Counted from the first letter of the stretch, positions 26,258-35,912 are shown. The stretch: 64,000 nt of DNA from Arthrobacter hankyongi (GCF_022012395.1 NZ_JAKLTQ010000018.1:34121-98120), one strand, 5' to 3'. Notes: generated from the sequence alone by a model not told the origin. Made by a program: numbers and translations.

Positions 26258-26551
26258 TCCATCTCCCCTGTACACGAACCGGTAGTTACAGCAGCAATAA
26301 TGGCGACATTAGGGCTTTAGATCAATTGCATTCTACTGCAGATATAGTTTAGTAAAACTGAATGATTAATGCGGGCTGCGCCGCAGGCCGTCCCGCACGC
26401 GGGGGGATGCGTTGACCAGCGCGAACGATCCCCGTCCACCCACCGTGCGTGAGCGGCTCCACCCTTGACATCGCACCGGTTCCCGTATCGACTCGGTCCA
26501 GGCCGTCCGCGGAGAAGGCAACAGTCCGAACCAGACCAGGGAGAAGCCAAG

Positions 26552-27169
26552 ATGGGCACAATCGTGGTGCAGGCATTCATCACCCTCGACGGCGTCGTCC
26601 AAGGCGGCGGCGGCCCGGACGAGGACCGCGACGGAGGCTTCGAGCACGGCGGCTGGGCGGCCAACTACGACGCCGCATACGGGGCCGCGGAGGACGGGCA
26701 GATCGTCCGGGAGTGGGAGAGCCGGACCGAGGCGCTGCTGCTGGGCCGCCGGACATACGAGATCTTCGCCGGCTCCTGGGGCGTGTGGGACGAGCATGCC
26801 GGGGGCTTCCAAGGGGAGCTGACCAGGAGGTACAACCGCATCCCCAAGTACGTTGCCTCGCGCACGCTGACCGGGCTCGGCTGGCAGAACTCGCAGCTCC
26901 TGGGCCCCGATGTGCCGGCCGCGGTGCAGGAGCTGCGGGCGCAGCCCGGCGGTGAGATCCGCGTCTGGGGCAGCACCCAGCTGATCAGGACGCTGGCCGG
27001 CCACGGCCTGGTCGACGAGTACCGGCTCGTCGTCTATCCGCTGGTGCTGGGCACCGGCAAGAAGTTGTTCTCCGACGGGTTCACACCTGCCAGACTCACC
27101 CTGGCCGAAACCCGCGCCCTGTCCTCCGGAGTCCTGGTCAACACCTACCGGCGCCCCGAAACGGACTGA
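26552..27169 (+). CDS. Dihydrofolate reductase-like (RibD C-terminal domain) protein
   Basis: This 205-residue protein has the RibD_C/DHFR-like fold, with an N-terminal strand and helix (IVVQAFITLDGVVQGGGGP), TEALLLGRRTYEIFAGSW, KYVASRTL, IRVWGSTQLIRTLAGHGLVD and a C-terminal ETRALSSGVLVNTYR. Family members are NADPH-dependent reductases of diverse or unknown substrate, and a true folate role is unlikely. A GGGAGAAG site precedes the ATG at 26552. It sits alone between unrelated genes. Confidence 0.8.
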   Translation: MGTIVVQAFITLDGVVQGGGGPDEDRDGGFEHGGWAANYDAAYGAAEDGQIVREWESRTEALLLGRRTYEIFAGSWGVWDEHAGGFQGELTRRYNRIPKYVASRTLTGLGWQNSQLLGPDVPAAVQELRAQPGGEIRVWGSTQLIRTLAGHGLVDEYRLVVYPLVLGTGKKLFSDGFTPARLTLAETRALSSGVLVNTYRRPETD

Positions 27170-27297
27170 GACGCCGATGCCTTGCCCAGCGGAGGAAGCA
27201 CAAACGGTGCACGCCGGCGGGCGTGGGGCAAGCGGCAACCATCGAGGCCGGTGCTCCCCTTTTTCGCGGGGAACACCGCCAAGTGTCTGGGAGCCGA

Positions 27298-27312
27298 TAG
27301 GCTGGCCGCGTG
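27298..27312 (+). promoter_or_regulatory. Predicted -10 box and leaderless start of the BetI-like gene
   Basis: TAGGCT at 27298-27303 lies six bases before the GTG at 27310, and no ribosome site exists upstream. This spacing would place the first transcribed base on the start codon, as in leaderless actinobacterial mRNAs. Confidence 0.4.
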
Positions 27313-27894
27313 GATACAAGCACCGTGAACTCCGGCGAACAGGTTGACAGGCAGTCGCGCATCCTCGAAGCGGCACTGGAACTGCTCTCGCGCCACGGCA
27401 TCTCAGGGGTCAGCATGCGCGCCGTAGCGCGCGAAGCCGGCGTCGCACTGGGACTTGTGAACTACTACTACGAAGATAAGTCGAGCCTGATCCGTGCAGC
27501 CCTGCACCGGATCGACGAGCACGACCTTATGCTGGTCGCACCCGACCCGGCGTCGCCCCCGGACGAACAGCTCCGCAAGGCCCTGCGGCGCGTTGCCGGC
27601 CCGGAATTCCTGACCACAGACTATCTGGCCCTGCGTCTGCACCTTTGGGCGCTCGCGCAGGCCGATGAAGACTTTGGGCTGATCAATGCGGCGGCATTCG
27701 ATCGGTATCTTGACGGGCTCGCGACGCTGATAGGGAATGCGAAGCCCGGGCTTTCCCCGGTTGAATGCCGGGAACGGGCAGCCGACATTGTCGTCGTACA
27801 AAACGGCATGTGGCTCACAGCGCTCCTCGGCATAGACAAGGCAGCCATCCAGAGAAGCATCGCCCGCACGGAAGAAATCGCCTTCGCCGCTTAG
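27310..27894 (+). CDS. TetR-family regulator, BetI-like
   Basis: This 194-residue protein has an N-terminal TetR HTH at residues 15-60 (RILEAALELLSRHGISGVSM, then AREAGVALGLVNYYYEDKSS), with the YYYEDKSSL recognition-helix end typical of the BetI branch. A helical ligand-binding domain follows. It lies upstream of betA/betB, separated by 325 bp with two identical-arm palindromes, the probable binding sites. By analogy with BetI it should repress choline oxidation genes and respond to choline; this is inferred from neighbours. The start is GTG and the transcript probably leaderless. Confidence 0.8.
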   Translation: MDTSTVNSGEQVDRQSRILEAALELLSRHGISGVSMRAVAREAGVALGLVNYYYEDKSSLIRAALHRIDEHDLMLVAPDPASPPDEQLRKALRRVAGPEFLTTDYLALRLHLWALAQADEDFGLINAAAFDRYLDGLATLIGNAKPGLSPVECRERAADIVVVQNGMWLTALLGIDKAAIQRSIARTEEIAFAA

Positions 27895-28009
27895 CGGATG
27901 ACGGCGGGCAGCAGCGCCCAACCTGCCGGACGATTTCAGGACAGACCCGGCATCGAACCTCAGAAGTCCTGGGGCCAGCCTCCCCCGGTGCCAGCGAGCG
28001 CCATTATTC

Positions 28010-28025
28010 TTGAACATCTGTTCAA
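28010..28025. promoter_or_regulatory. Operator 1 of the choline operon
   Basis: TTGAACATCTGTTCAA has perfect 7-bp arms (TTGAACA/TGTTCAA) around 2 bp. It is one of two copies upstream of betA; size and symmetry fit a TetR dimer. Confidence 0.75.
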
Positions 28026-28034
28026 CCACAAGTC

Positions 28035-28050
28035 TTGAACACTTGTTCAA
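28035..28050. promoter_or_regulatory. Operator 2 of the choline operon
   Basis: TTGAACACTTGTTCAA carries the same 7-bp arms as operator 1. The centres are 25 bp apart, so two dimers would bind nearly the same side of the helix. The betA start is 170 bp further on. Confidence 0.75.
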
Positions 28051-28219
28051 CCTCCACTACTCTCCTTCGTATGACTCACGTCACATTGCGAACCACGTTG
28101 CGCAGTACGCAATTCACGGGAGCTTCCCAAGACATCGCGGCGTCCCGCCAGCTTGCGGAAGTAGGACGGCCAGGAGCCCCGACGGCCGATCCTTACCAGG
28201 CAGAAGGAGAGTTTTCAGC

Positions 28220-29959
28220 ATGACAGACATGAACTACGACTACGTCATCGTGGGCGGCGGAAGTGCCGGCTCCGTGCTCGCCAACCGGCTGAGCGAGTCA
28301 GGGACCCGCAGCGTCCTGGTCCTCGAGGCCGGACGCAGCGACTACCCCTGGGATCTCTTCATCCAGATGCCTGCCGCCCTGACCTTCCCCAGCGGCAACC
28401 CCTTCTACGACTGGCGCTACGAGTCCGATCCGGAGCCTTTCATGCACGGCCGCAGGATCGCCCACGCCCGCGGCAAGGTGCTGGGCGGTTCCAGCTCCAT
28501 CAACGGCATGATCTTCCAGCGCGGCAATCCGCTCGACTACGAGCGCTGGGGTGCCGACCCGGGCATGGAAAACTGGGACTTCGCCCACTGCCTGCCCTAC
28601 TTCAACCGGATGGAAACCGTCCTGGCCGCGGACCCCGACGACGAACTCCGGGGCCACGACGGTCCGCTGGTGCTGGAGCGCGGACCTGCCACCAACCCCC
28701 TGTTCCAGGCCTTCTTCAAGGCGGCCCAGGAGGCCGGATACCCGCTGACCGACGACGTCAACGGCTACCGCCAGGAGGGCTTCGCCGCCTTCGACCGCAA
28801 CGTCCACAAGGGCCAGCGGCTCTCGGCCTCCCGCGCCCACCTGCGCCCGAACAGGAACCGCCGCAACCTCACCGTCCTCACCCGCGCCCTGGTGACCAAG
28901 GTCAACTTCAGGGGCAACGTGGCCACCGGCGTCACCTTCCGCCGCAACGGCAGGACCCACGTCGTCAACGCCGGTGAAGTCATTCTGTCCGGCGGAGCCA
29001 TCAACACTCCGCAGCTGCTCCAGCTCAGCGGGGTGGGCGACGCCGGGCACTTGAAGACGCTGGGCATCCGGCCGGTGGTGGACCTTCCCGGCGTCGGCGA
29101 AAACCTGCAGGACCACCTGGAGGTGTACATCCAGCATGCCTGCAGCCAGCCGGTGTCCATGCAGCCGAACCTGGACCTGTGGCGGTACCCGCTGATCGGC
29201 CTGCAGTGGCTCCTCGGGCGCCAGGGCCCGGCGGCCACCAACCACTTCGAAGGCGGTGGCTTCGTCCGGTCCAACGAGGACGTCGCCTACCCGAACCTGA
29301 TGTTCCACTTCCTGCCGGTGGCGGTGCGCTACGACGGACAGAAGGCCGATGCGAAGCACGGCTATCAGGTGCACATCGGCCCGATGTACTCCGACGCCCG
29401 CGGAACCCTGAAGATCAAGTCCACGGATCCGACCGTCCACCCGTCCATGCTGTTCAACTACCTCTCCACCGACCAGGACCGCCGGGAATGGATCGAAGCC
29501 ATCCACATCGCGCGGGATATCCTCGGCCAGTCCGCCCTGGCGCCGTTCAACGCCGGCGAGCTGTCCCCGGGACGCGACGTCCGCACCGACGCCGAGATCC
29601 TCGACTGGGTGGCCCGCGACGCCGAGACGGCGCTGCACCCGTCCTGTACCGCGAAGATGGGGCCGGACTCGGACCCGATGGCCGTGGTGGACCCCTCGGA
29701 CATGTCGGTCCACGGCACCAGCGGCCTGCGGGTCGTAGATGCCTCGGCGATGCCCTACGTGACCAACGGCAACATCTACGCCCCGGTCATGATGCTCGCC
29801 GAGAAGGCCGCCGACCTGATCGCCGGCCGGACGCCCCTGCCGCCCCTGCATGCCGAGTTCTACCGGCACGGGACCAGCCCGCTAGAGCGGGGCGGGCGTG
29901 AAGGACTTCAGGCAGGGCGCCGCGCCGCCGAATCCGAGACCGCCGCGGCGAAGGGCTAG
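28220..29959 (+). CDS. betA: Choline dehydrogenase (GMC oxidoreductase)
   Basis: This 579-residue FAD enzyme of the glucose-methanol-choline family is expected to oxidise choline to betaine aldehyde. It starts at the ATG at 28220, behind AGAAGGAGA. The FAD site is [17 protein letters not shown] (7-23). [19 protein letters not shown] and [14 protein letters not shown] are GMC signatures; the catalytic His is in [11 protein letters not shown] and the C-terminal flavin contact is [20 protein letters not shown]. Assignment as choline dehydrogenase relies on overall resemblance and on the adjacent betaine aldehyde dehydrogenase. The last 30 residues are a charged, variable tail. Confidence 0.9.
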   Translation: MTDMNYDYVIVGGGSAGSVLANRLSESGTRSVLVLEAGRSDYPWDLFIQMPAALTFPSGNPFYDWRYESDPEPFMHGRRIAHARGKVLGGSSSINGMIFQRGNPLDYERWGADPGMENWDFAHCLPYFNRMETVLAADPDDELRGHDGPLVLERGPATNPLFQAFFKAAQEAGYPLTDDVNGYRQEGFAAFDRNVHKGQRLSASRAHLRPNRNRRNLTVLTRALVTKVNFRGNVATGVTFRRNGRTHVVNAGEVILSGGAINTPQLLQLSGVGDAGHLKTLGIRPVVDLPGVGENLQDHLEVYIQHACSQPVSMQPNLDLWRYPLIGLQWLLGRQGPAATNHFEGGGFVRSNEDVAYPNLMFHFLPVAVRYDGQKADAKHGYQVHIGPMYSDARGTLKIKSTDPTVHPSMLFNYLSTDQDRREWIEAIHIARDILGQSALAPFNAGELSPGRDVRTDAEILDWVARDAETALHPSCTAKMGPDSDPMAVVDPSDMSVHGTSGLRVVDASAMPYVTNGNIYAPVMMLAEKAADLIAGRTPLPPLHAEFYRHGTSPLERGGREGLQAGRRAAESETAAAKG

Positions 29960-29967
29960 GGCAGCGC

Positions 29968-31476
29968 ATGAGCTTGGATACCCAACTGTCCCTGGTCCCC
30001 GGCCTCTACCTCGACGGTGCCTGGTCGCCGTCGTCCGGGGAGCGGACCCGCAGCATCAGCTGCCCTGCCGACGGGAAGGAGGTCGCCGTCGTCGTCGAGG
30101 GCACCACCGCGGACGCGGAGGCGGCCATCGCCAGCGCCCGCAAGGCATTCGACGACGGCGGCTGGCCCCGGACGCCCGAAAAGGAACGCGGCCGGGTCCT
30201 GCAGCGCATCGCCGAACTGCTGGAGCGCGACAAGGCCCGGTACGCCCGGGCCGAGGCGCTGGACACCGGCAAGCGCCTGGTCGAGGCGGAGTACGACATC
30301 GACGACGTCGTCTCCTGCTTCCGCTACTACGCGGGCATCGCCGGCACCGACGCAGGCCGGGTGATCGACACCGGCAACCCCGACGCGATCAGCCGGATCG
30401 TCCACATGCCGGTGGGCGTCTGCGGGCTCATCACGCCGTGGAACTATCCCCTGCTCCAGGTGTCCTGGAAAGTGGCCCCGGCGCTTCTGGCGGGCAACAC
30501 TTTCGTGCTCAAACCCAGCGAACTCACGCCCTCCACCGCGGTGCTGCTGATGGAGACCCTGCGCGAAGCGGGAGTGCCCGTCGGGGTCGCCAACCTCGTC
30601 ACGGGCACCGGTCCTGAGGTGGGTGCCGTGCTCAGCACCGACCCCCGCGTGGACCTGGTCTCCTTCACCGGAGGGCTGGCCACCGGCAAGCGGATCATGG
30701 CCGCGGCCGCCGGGACGGTCAAGCGGGTAGCGCTGGAGCTGGGCGGGAAGAACCCCAACGTTGTCTTCGCCGACGCCGACTGGGACGCCGCCGTCGACAT
30801 GGCCCTGACCGCGGTGTTCCTGCACTCCGGCCAGGTCTGCTCGGCCGGCGCGCGGCTGCTCGTGGAGGAGGAAATCCACGACCGCTTCGTCGCGGAAGTG
30901 GCAGCCAAAGCGCAGCAGATCAGGCTCGGCGGGCCCTTCGACGAACAGGCGGAGACCGGCCCGCTCATCTCCTTCGCCCACCGTGACAAGGTCCACGCCT
31001 ATGTCCAGGCCGGCGTGGCCGAAGGCGCCCGGCTCGTCTGTGGCGGAACCATTCCGCAGGAGCCGCACCTGGCCGGCGGCAGCTTCTACCCGCCCACCGT
31101 CCTGGACGGCTGCAGCAGTTCCATGAGAGTGGTCCAGGAGGAATCCTTCGGCCCGGTCCTCACGGTGGAAACCTTCCGGACCGAGGACGAAGCCGTCAGG
31201 CTCGCCAACGACACCGTGTACGGCCTGGCCGGCGCCGTGTGGACGGCGGACGCTTCCCGCGCGCAGCGCGTCGCCCAGGCGCTGCGGCACGGCACGGTGT
31301 GGATCAACGACTACCACCCCTACGTGCCGCAGGCCGAATGGGGAGGTTTCGGGCAGTCCGGAAACGGACGGGAACTGGGAGCACTCGGCCTGGCCGAGTA
31401 CCGGGAAACCAAGCACATCTGGCAGAACACCCGGCCCGGCCCCAGCCGCTGGTTTGGCTCATCGGTCCAAGGCTAG
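29968..31476 (+). CDS. betB: Betaine-aldehyde dehydrogenase
   Basis: This 502-residue NAD(P)-dependent aldehyde dehydrogenase converts betaine aldehyde to glycine betaine. Motifs are the catalytic Cys291 in HSGQVCSAGARL, the general base Glu257 in ALELGGKNPNVVF, the cofactor loop VSFTGGLATGK and ESFGPVLTVE. It begins 8 bp after betA, so the pair is translated together. Specificity for betaine aldehyde is inferred from the operon. A very large hairpin lies between it and the permease. Confidence 0.9.
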   Translation: MSLDTQLSLVPGLYLDGAWSPSSGERTRSISCPADGKEVAVVVEGTTADAEAAIASARKAFDDGGWPRTPEKERGRVLQRIAELLERDKARYARAEALDTGKRLVEAEYDIDDVVSCFRYYAGIAGTDAGRVIDTGNPDAISRIVHMPVGVCGLITPWNYPLLQVSWKVAPALLAGNTFVLKPSELTPSTAVLLMETLREAGVPVGVANLVTGTGPEVGAVLSTDPRVDLVSFTGGLATGKRIMAAAAGTVKRVALELGGKNPNVVFADADWDAAVDMALTAVFLHSGQVCSAGARLLVEEEIHDRFVAEVAAKAQQIRLGGPFDEQAETGPLISFAHRDKVHAYVQAGVAEGARLVCGGTIPQEPHLAGGSFYPPTVLDGCSSSMRVVQEESFGPVLTVETFRTEDEAVRLANDTVYGLAGAVWTADASRAQRVAQALRHGTVWINDYHPYVPQAEWGGFGQSGNGRELGALGLAEYRETKHIWQNTRPGPSRWFGSSVQG

Positions 31477-31530
31477 GACGAGCAGTACCGACTCAACGCC
31501 AACACAACTCAGCACCAACACAGGGGGAAA

Positions 31531-31582
31531 CCGGCAGGGCTCCGGCAGCGGGCAGCGTCGCCCGCCGCCGGAGCCCTGCCGG
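31531..31582 (+). other. Large hairpin between betB and the permease gene
   Basis: CCGGCAGGGCTCCGGC pairs fully with its complement, and an inner GCGGGC/GCCCGC stem closes a 6-nt loop. It could be a partial terminator that lowers permease expression relative to betAB. Confidence 0.5.
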
Positions 31583-31636
31583 AGCCAGCGCCCGCGCCCG
31601 CGCGGGAACCATCGTGCTATTCGACTAGGAGCTCAA

Positions 31637-33331
31637 ATGTCGGAACCCACCAAGGCTGACTCAGGCGGTATGGACGAATTCGGCTACGCCCAGACCCTGG
31701 ACCGCAGCATCGGCAAATTCGCCAGCTTCGCCGCCGGAGTCAGCTACATCTCCATCCTCACCGGTGTATTCCAGCTCTTCTACTTTGGTTTTTCCATGGC
31801 CGGACCCGCCTACGCGTGGTCCTGGCCCATGGTTTTCGTCGGCCAGCTGATGGTCGCACTCTGTTTCGCCGAACTCGCCGGCCGCTATCCGGTGGCCGGA
31901 TCCGTTTACAACTGGGCCAAGCGGCTCTCCTCGGGCACCTACGCCTGGCTGGCCGGCTGGCTCCTGCTGATTTCCTCGATGATGGCCCTGGGAGCCGTCG
32001 CGCTGGCCCTGCAGATCACACTGCCGCAGATCTGGTCCGGCTTCCAGCTCATCGGCGACGGCACCGGCCCGTACGACTTTGCGGTCAACGGGGTGCTGCT
32101 GGCCAGCATCATGATCGGCATCTCCACGCTGATCAACGCGTTCGGCGTGAAGCTGATGACCCTGATCAACAGCGTCGGCGTGTTCGTGGAACTGGTTGCG
32201 GCCGTGCTGCTGGTCCTGGCGCTGCTCTGGCATGCGGTCCGCGGTCCCGAAGTCCTCTTCGACACCGCGGGCTACGGCCAAGGGCACCCGCTGGGCTTCT
32301 TCGGCGTCTTCCTGATCGGCGCCATGGCCTCCGGCTACGTCATGTACGGCTTCGACACCGCCAGCTCCCTCGGCGAGGAAACGAAGGACCCTAAGCGCAC
32401 CGCACCCAAGGCCATCCTGCGCGCCGTCACCGCCTCCTTCGTGCTGGGCGGCCTGATTCTGCTCGGCGGGCTGCTGGCAGCTCCCGACCTGAACGATCCG
32501 AAAATCGGATCTGCCGACGGCGGCCTGCAGCACATCGTGCTCTCCGTGCTGGGCGGACCGTTCGGCAAGGCCTTCCTGGTGTGCATCGTCGTGGCCGTGG
32601 TCGTCTGCACCCTGGCGGTCCACGCCGCCGCCATCCGGATGATGTTCGCCATGGCCCGGGACAACAACCTGCCGTTCAGCCGGCAGCTCAGCAAGGTGCA
32701 TCCCGTCCGCAGGACTCCCACCGTGGCAGCCATCGTCATCGGTGTCATCGCAGTGATCCCGCTGATCGTCAACGTGATGCAGCCGGCCATTTTCACCATC
32801 ATGTCCAGCATCAGCATCGTCCTGATCTACCTGTCCTACCTGCTGGTCACCGTGCCCATGCTGCGGAACAGGCTCCTGCGCAAGTGGCCGCTCAAGGAGG
32901 AAGCGGCCGGCACGGCCGGGTTCAGCCTGGGCAAGTGGGGCCTGCCGGTGAACATCCTGGCCGTGCTCTGGGGCGGGGCCATGACCCTGAACCTCATCTG
33001 GCCGCGGCAGGAGATCTACAACTCCGTTCCGCCGTTCGAGTGGTACCTGCAGTGGGGCGGCGTGCTGTTCGTCGGCGCCGTCGTGGTTGGCGGCGCGCTC
33101 CTCTACCGCCTGAAGATCCGCCACCAGACCGGTGTGCTGGCCGAGCACGCCGCGGCCGTCTCCGCCCATCCGTCGTCGGGCTCCGCCCGCACCGACGCTT
33201 CGGCAGCCACCCGGCAGGTGCCGGAGCCGGCCGCCGGAGCCGCGCTGTCCCCTGCGGACGACTTTGCCGGCGAGATCCCTGACGCACTGGCGGCCAATGC
33301 CGCCATATCGGAACGAGGTCCTGGGTCGTAG
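31637..33331 (+). CDS. APC-family amino acid/amine permease
   Basis: This 564-residue integral membrane protein has about 12 predicted helices. The N-terminal signature is GKFASFAAGVSYISILTGVF, then SVYNWAKRLSSGTYAWLAGW and SSLGEETKDPKRTAPKAI, all typical of the BAT1/GabP-like branch of the APC superfamily. The C-terminal 70 residues are hydrophilic and Ala/Ser/Pro-rich. An AGGAGCT site precedes the ATG. As third gene of the choline operon it probably imports choline or a related amine, in place of the more usual BetT or ABC importer; substrate is inferred. Confidence 0.85.
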   Translation: MSEPTKADSGGMDEFGYAQTLDRSIGKFASFAAGVSYISILTGVFQLFYFGFSMAGPAYAWSWPMVFVGQLMVALCFAELAGRYPVAGSVYNWAKRLSSGTYAWLAGWLLLISSMMALGAVALALQITLPQIWSGFQLIGDGTGPYDFAVNGVLLASIMIGISTLINAFGVKLMTLINSVGVFVELVAAVLLVLALLWHAVRGPEVLFDTAGYGQGHPLGFFGVFLIGAMASGYVMYGFDTASSLGEETKDPKRTAPKAILRAVTASFVLGGLILLGGLLAAPDLNDPKIGSADGGLQHIVLSVLGGPFGKAFLVCIVVAVVVCTLAVHAAAIRMMFAMARDNNLPFSRQLSKVHPVRRTPTVAAIVIGVIAVIPLIVNVMQPAIFTIMSSISIVLIYLSYLLVTVPMLRNRLLRKWPLKEEAAGTAGFSLGKWGLPVNILAVLWGGAMTLNLIWPRQEIYNSVPPFEWYLQWGGVLFVGAVVVGGALLYRLKIRHQTGVLAEHAAAVSAHPSSGSARTDASAATRQVPEPAAGAALSPADDFAGEIPDALAANAAISERGPGS

Positions 33332-33385
33332 GCCGGCCCCAGCCGATCATAAGCACGAGGGCCGGGCAGCGTCCCCGGATGGACG

Positions 33386-33422
33386 GGCACCCCTCCGCCG
33401 GCCTGACCGGCGGCGGGGTGCC
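33386..33422 (+). terminator. Terminator of the choline operon
   Basis: GGCACCCC/GGGGTGCC and CCGCCGG/CCGGCGG stems are separated by one mismatch and closed by a 5-nt loop, 55 bp after the permease stop. This is a typical T-less high-GC terminator. Confidence 0.6.
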
Positions 33423-33624
33423 GTTCCGTGCGTTCCGGGCGGTCCGTATGCCACATGCACCGACAGCCGCACGAAAACATGAGCACAAACGTTAACCGCC
33501 ATCCCCATCAGCGGACAGTTCGCCGGCACAAGCACCAAACCCGGGATCAGCTTCGAAGCCCTCCAGCGCTGCGGCCCCACCCGGCTGTGCCGGCCGCTTC
33601 ACAGTCCCGGTTACGTGCCGCAGG

Positions 33625-34011
33625 TCATGATGATCCGGACGGTGCGTCGCGGCGGATTTCCTGGATGACCCACCGATTGCCGTCCGGGTCGGCGAAAAAG
33701 GCGAAGGCGAATCCGCCGGTGTCGTGGGGTTCGCTGATATCGGCTCCGCGGCGGAGCAGTTCGTTCCGGGCCGCGGCCATGTCCGGCACCACCAGCTGCA
33801 GTCCTTCCAGGCTGCCGGGAGCCATCCCGTGCATGCCCGTGCCGATGACGATCGAGGTCGGAGAACCGGGAGGAGTGAGCTGGACAACCCGCATCCCGGG
33901 GATGTGCTCGACATCGTGGTCCAGCGTGAATCCCATTTGCTCTGTGTAGAACTTCTTGGCCCGGTCCACATCGGATACCGGTACCTGGACAACCTCGAGG
34001 CGCAGTTCCAT
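33625..34011 (-). CDS. VOC-family (glyoxalase/bleomycin-resistance-like) protein
   Basis: This 128-residue protein has two beta-alpha-beta-beta-beta repeats of the vicinal oxygen chelate fold. The first is VVQVPVSDVDRAKKFYTEQM with GFTLDHD; the second contains LQLVVPDMAAARNELLRRGA and FAFFADPDGNRWVIQEI, with the metal-ligand Glu near the end. Members include glyoxalases, dioxygenases and antibiotic-binding proteins. The substrate is unknown. It lies alone behind the choline operon. Confidence 0.82.
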   Translation of the reverse strand: MELRLEVVQVPVSDVDRAKKFYTEQMGFTLDHDVEHIPGMRVVQLTPPGSPTSIVIGTGMHGMAPGSLEGLQLVVPDMAAARNELLRRGADISEPHDTGGFAFAFFADPDGNRWVIQEIRRDAPSGSS

Positions 34012-34100
34012 GGGCCTACCCTACCCGGAACGATGCCCGCCCGGTGTGCAAAGCTCGGCCCCATGGGAACCACCGGGAGCGCGCCGCAGTCCGTTGATGA

Positions 34101-34373
34101 ATTCGTCGCCGTCCTGGCCTGTCGCTGACCAACCGCACCCCGACGGCCACCGAAACCGCCGCCGGGCGGCCCTTTTGGCAGGCCTCGGAGCAGCTGTCCG
34201 GTGTGCAGGCCGTGGTGGCCGTGGGAAATGTGGCCGCATGCAGCATCCGCACCAGCGGACGGACCGCGCCCAGGGTGCGGCACCCGGCCCACGGGGGCAA
34301 GGCCAAGTTCCGGCAGGGCCTGCAGGAGTTGATCGCCGCGGGGATCAACGATCAGCCGGGTGCCACGTCGTAA
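34101..34373 (+). pseudogene. Possible C-terminal fragment of a uracil-DNA-glycosylase-like protein
   Basis: One frame without ATG or GTG encodes SGVQAVVAVGNVAACSIRT, then VRHPAHGGKAKFRQGLQELI before the stop at 34373. The VAVGNVAA strand and the VRHPxxGG loop recall the end of uracil-DNA-glycosylase-like proteins, where the His-Pro loop contacts DNA. No N-terminal part is visible upstream. The 3' end overlaps the DUF488 gene on the other strand by 22 bp. I regard this as a likely gene remnant, with low certainty. Confidence 0.35.
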
Positions 34374-34912
34374 ACCAGCTCATCCCCGGCCACCCGCACG
34401 CCCGCGGTGGGCTGATGCGGCGTCGTCCGGCCGGGCGGCATCAGGTGCACCGGCTGCGCGCCCTCGATCAGCAGCGCGTGGTCGGCGATCAGCCGCCGGT
34501 GGCAGCGCCACCACACCGTTTCGCTGCACATCACCGCGGTGCGCCGCACCGCCGCCTCCGCGAGCACTCCGGCGAGCGCCGCGGCGAAGTCCGGCGTGCG
34601 CATGTACGCGGCGTAGGCGCGGAAGGACTCGTTCCGCAGAGCGGTGTCGGGCGAATCCGCGGGGAGCTTGCGGAAGCCGCCCAGCCGTTGTTCCCAGCGG
34701 TAGGCGATCCCGGCCGCCGGCAGCCACTCCTGCAGCCGGGCCTTGCCGAAGTGCGGGTGCTTCCGGCTGCCCGGCCCGATCCGCACGTCGACGACGGCGG
34801 CGACTTCCGCCGCCTGCAGCAGGCGCCGGAAGTCGTCCTCGCCGGCAGCTCCGTGGCCGACCGTCAACAGGAGCGTGCGTGCCGCCGTCATGCGCTCGAG
34901 CCTACTTTGCAC
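34352..34912 (-). CDS. DUF488 family protein
   Basis: This 186-residue protein begins its conserved core with LLLTVGHGAAGEDDFRRLL and VAAVVDVRIGPGSRKHPHF. WLPAAGIAYRWEQRLGGFR and VMCSETVWWRCHRRLIAD with the paired Cys and His are the family hallmarks. The family is widespread in bacteria with no established function. The first 10 residues may precede the true start (another ATG lies at residue 8). The DUF1508 gene lies 33 bp upstream on the same strand. Confidence 0.8.
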   Translation of the reverse strand: MQSRLERMTAARTLLLTVGHGAAGEDDFRRLLQAAEVAAVVDVRIGPGSRKHPHFGKARLQEWLPAAGIAYRWEQRLGGFRKLPADSPDTALRNESFRAYAAYMRTPDFAAALAGVLAEAAVRRTAVMCSETVWWRCHRRLIADHALLIEGAQPVHLMPPGRTTPHQPTAGVRVAGDELVYDVAPG

Positions 34913-34945
34913 CCGCCGCCGGGCGCCCCGCCGCGGTATACCTGG

Positions 34946-35215
34946 TCAGCTGGCCCGTCCGAACGCGGGCAGCACTGCGGCAGCGGGAGCGGGGACTGCT
35001 TCCGCCCGCTCCCCCGACGGCACGATCCGGATTGGGCGGGTGCGGTCCATGACCAGGCCGGTCCCGGCAATTTCGCGGGCCAGTGCAATGCCCTCCCGGA
35101 CGGCGTCGAGGGTCGGGTAGGTGACGGACACGGCCGCCAGCGCACCGTCGCCGTCCAGCATCCGGATCTGGTACCCGCCACTCAGTGCGTCAACCACCTC
35201 AAAATGACCAGCCAC
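34946..35215 (-). CDS. YegP-like DUF1508 protein
   Basis: This 89-residue protein has one DUF1508 unit: HFEVVDALSGGYQIRMLDGD, then TYPTLDAVREGIALAREIA and a final strand. The fold is a small beta-beta-beta-alpha unit found in YegP. Most family proteins have two or more units; this has one plus an Ala/Pro-rich tail. Function is unknown. It is oriented toward the DUF488 gene, possibly in one transcript. Confidence 0.65.
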   Translation of the reverse strand: MAGHFEVVDALSGGYQIRMLDGDGALAAVSVTYPTLDAVREGIALAREIAGTGLVMDRTRPIRIVPSGERAEAVPAPAAAVLPAFGRAS

Positions 35216-35339
35216 TCGTCGCGCTCCTCACGTTGGTTCATCCCTGGGTAAAGCTCAAGAAACCGCATCATTGCGGAAATAGTAAGCTTTGTTACCATAT
35301 CGGTCCCCGAGGCATCCCCATGACGAAAGGCCTGATGGC

Positions 35340-35912
35340 GTGGCGGAAACCTACAAATATCCCGTCCAGGTCCTGCACCTGCTCGTCTCGCCCGGGCATG
35401 CCTACTTCGGCCGTTCCCGCGACGGCGCCGCGGACGTGCCCACAACGGATGCCGGGCAGGTGGAGCTGGTAGCGGGCAAGGGCATCGTCGGGGACAGGTT
35501 CTTCGGCAAGGCCGCGCACCTGGATGCGGCGGTGACCCTGATGGCCGTCGAGGCCCTCGAGTCCATCGCCGCGGAGCTGGGCGTGGCGGACTTCAATCCG
35601 CTCCTGACCCGGCGCAATGTCATCCTGCGGGGCGCCGAACTGGCTCCGCTGGTGGGTGAGGAGTTCGCCTTGGAATCCCGCCGCGGCCTGATCAGGCTGC
35701 GGGGCGGACGGCCCGCCCATCCCTGCGCCTGGATGGACCGGATGCTCGCTCCCGGAGCCCATGCCGCGATGCGCGGGCGGGGCGGGCTGCGCTGCCAGCC
35801 GCTCTCGGACGGTGTCCTGCACCGCGGGCCGGCCGTGCTGCACAGCCCGGTGCCGCTGGACCCCTGCCGGGCCGGCGCGCCCGTCCTGCTCCGGCCCACC
35901 CGGCTGCCGTAG
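35340..35912 (+). CDS. MOSC domain protein
   Basis: This 190-residue protein carries a MOSC domain, the sulfur-carrier fold of molybdenum-cofactor sulfurases and YiiM-type enzymes. Visible motifs are LHLLVSPGHAYFGR, ELVAGKGIVGDRFFG, LTRRNVILRGAELAPLVGE and RPAHPCAWMDRM with a Cys in the expected region. I take the GTG at 35340 as start, because the domain begins a few residues later; a longer frame from 35289 is possible. No other molybdenum gene is close by. Confidence 0.8.
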   Translation: MAETYKYPVQVLHLLVSPGHAYFGRSRDGAADVPTTDAGQVELVAGKGIVGDRFFGKAAHLDAAVTLMAVEALESIAAELGVADFNPLLTRRNVILRGAELAPLVGEEFALESRRGLIRLRGGRPAHPCAWMDRMLAPGAHAAMRGRGGLRCQPLSDGVLHRGPAVLHSPVPLDPCRAGAPVLLRPTRLP

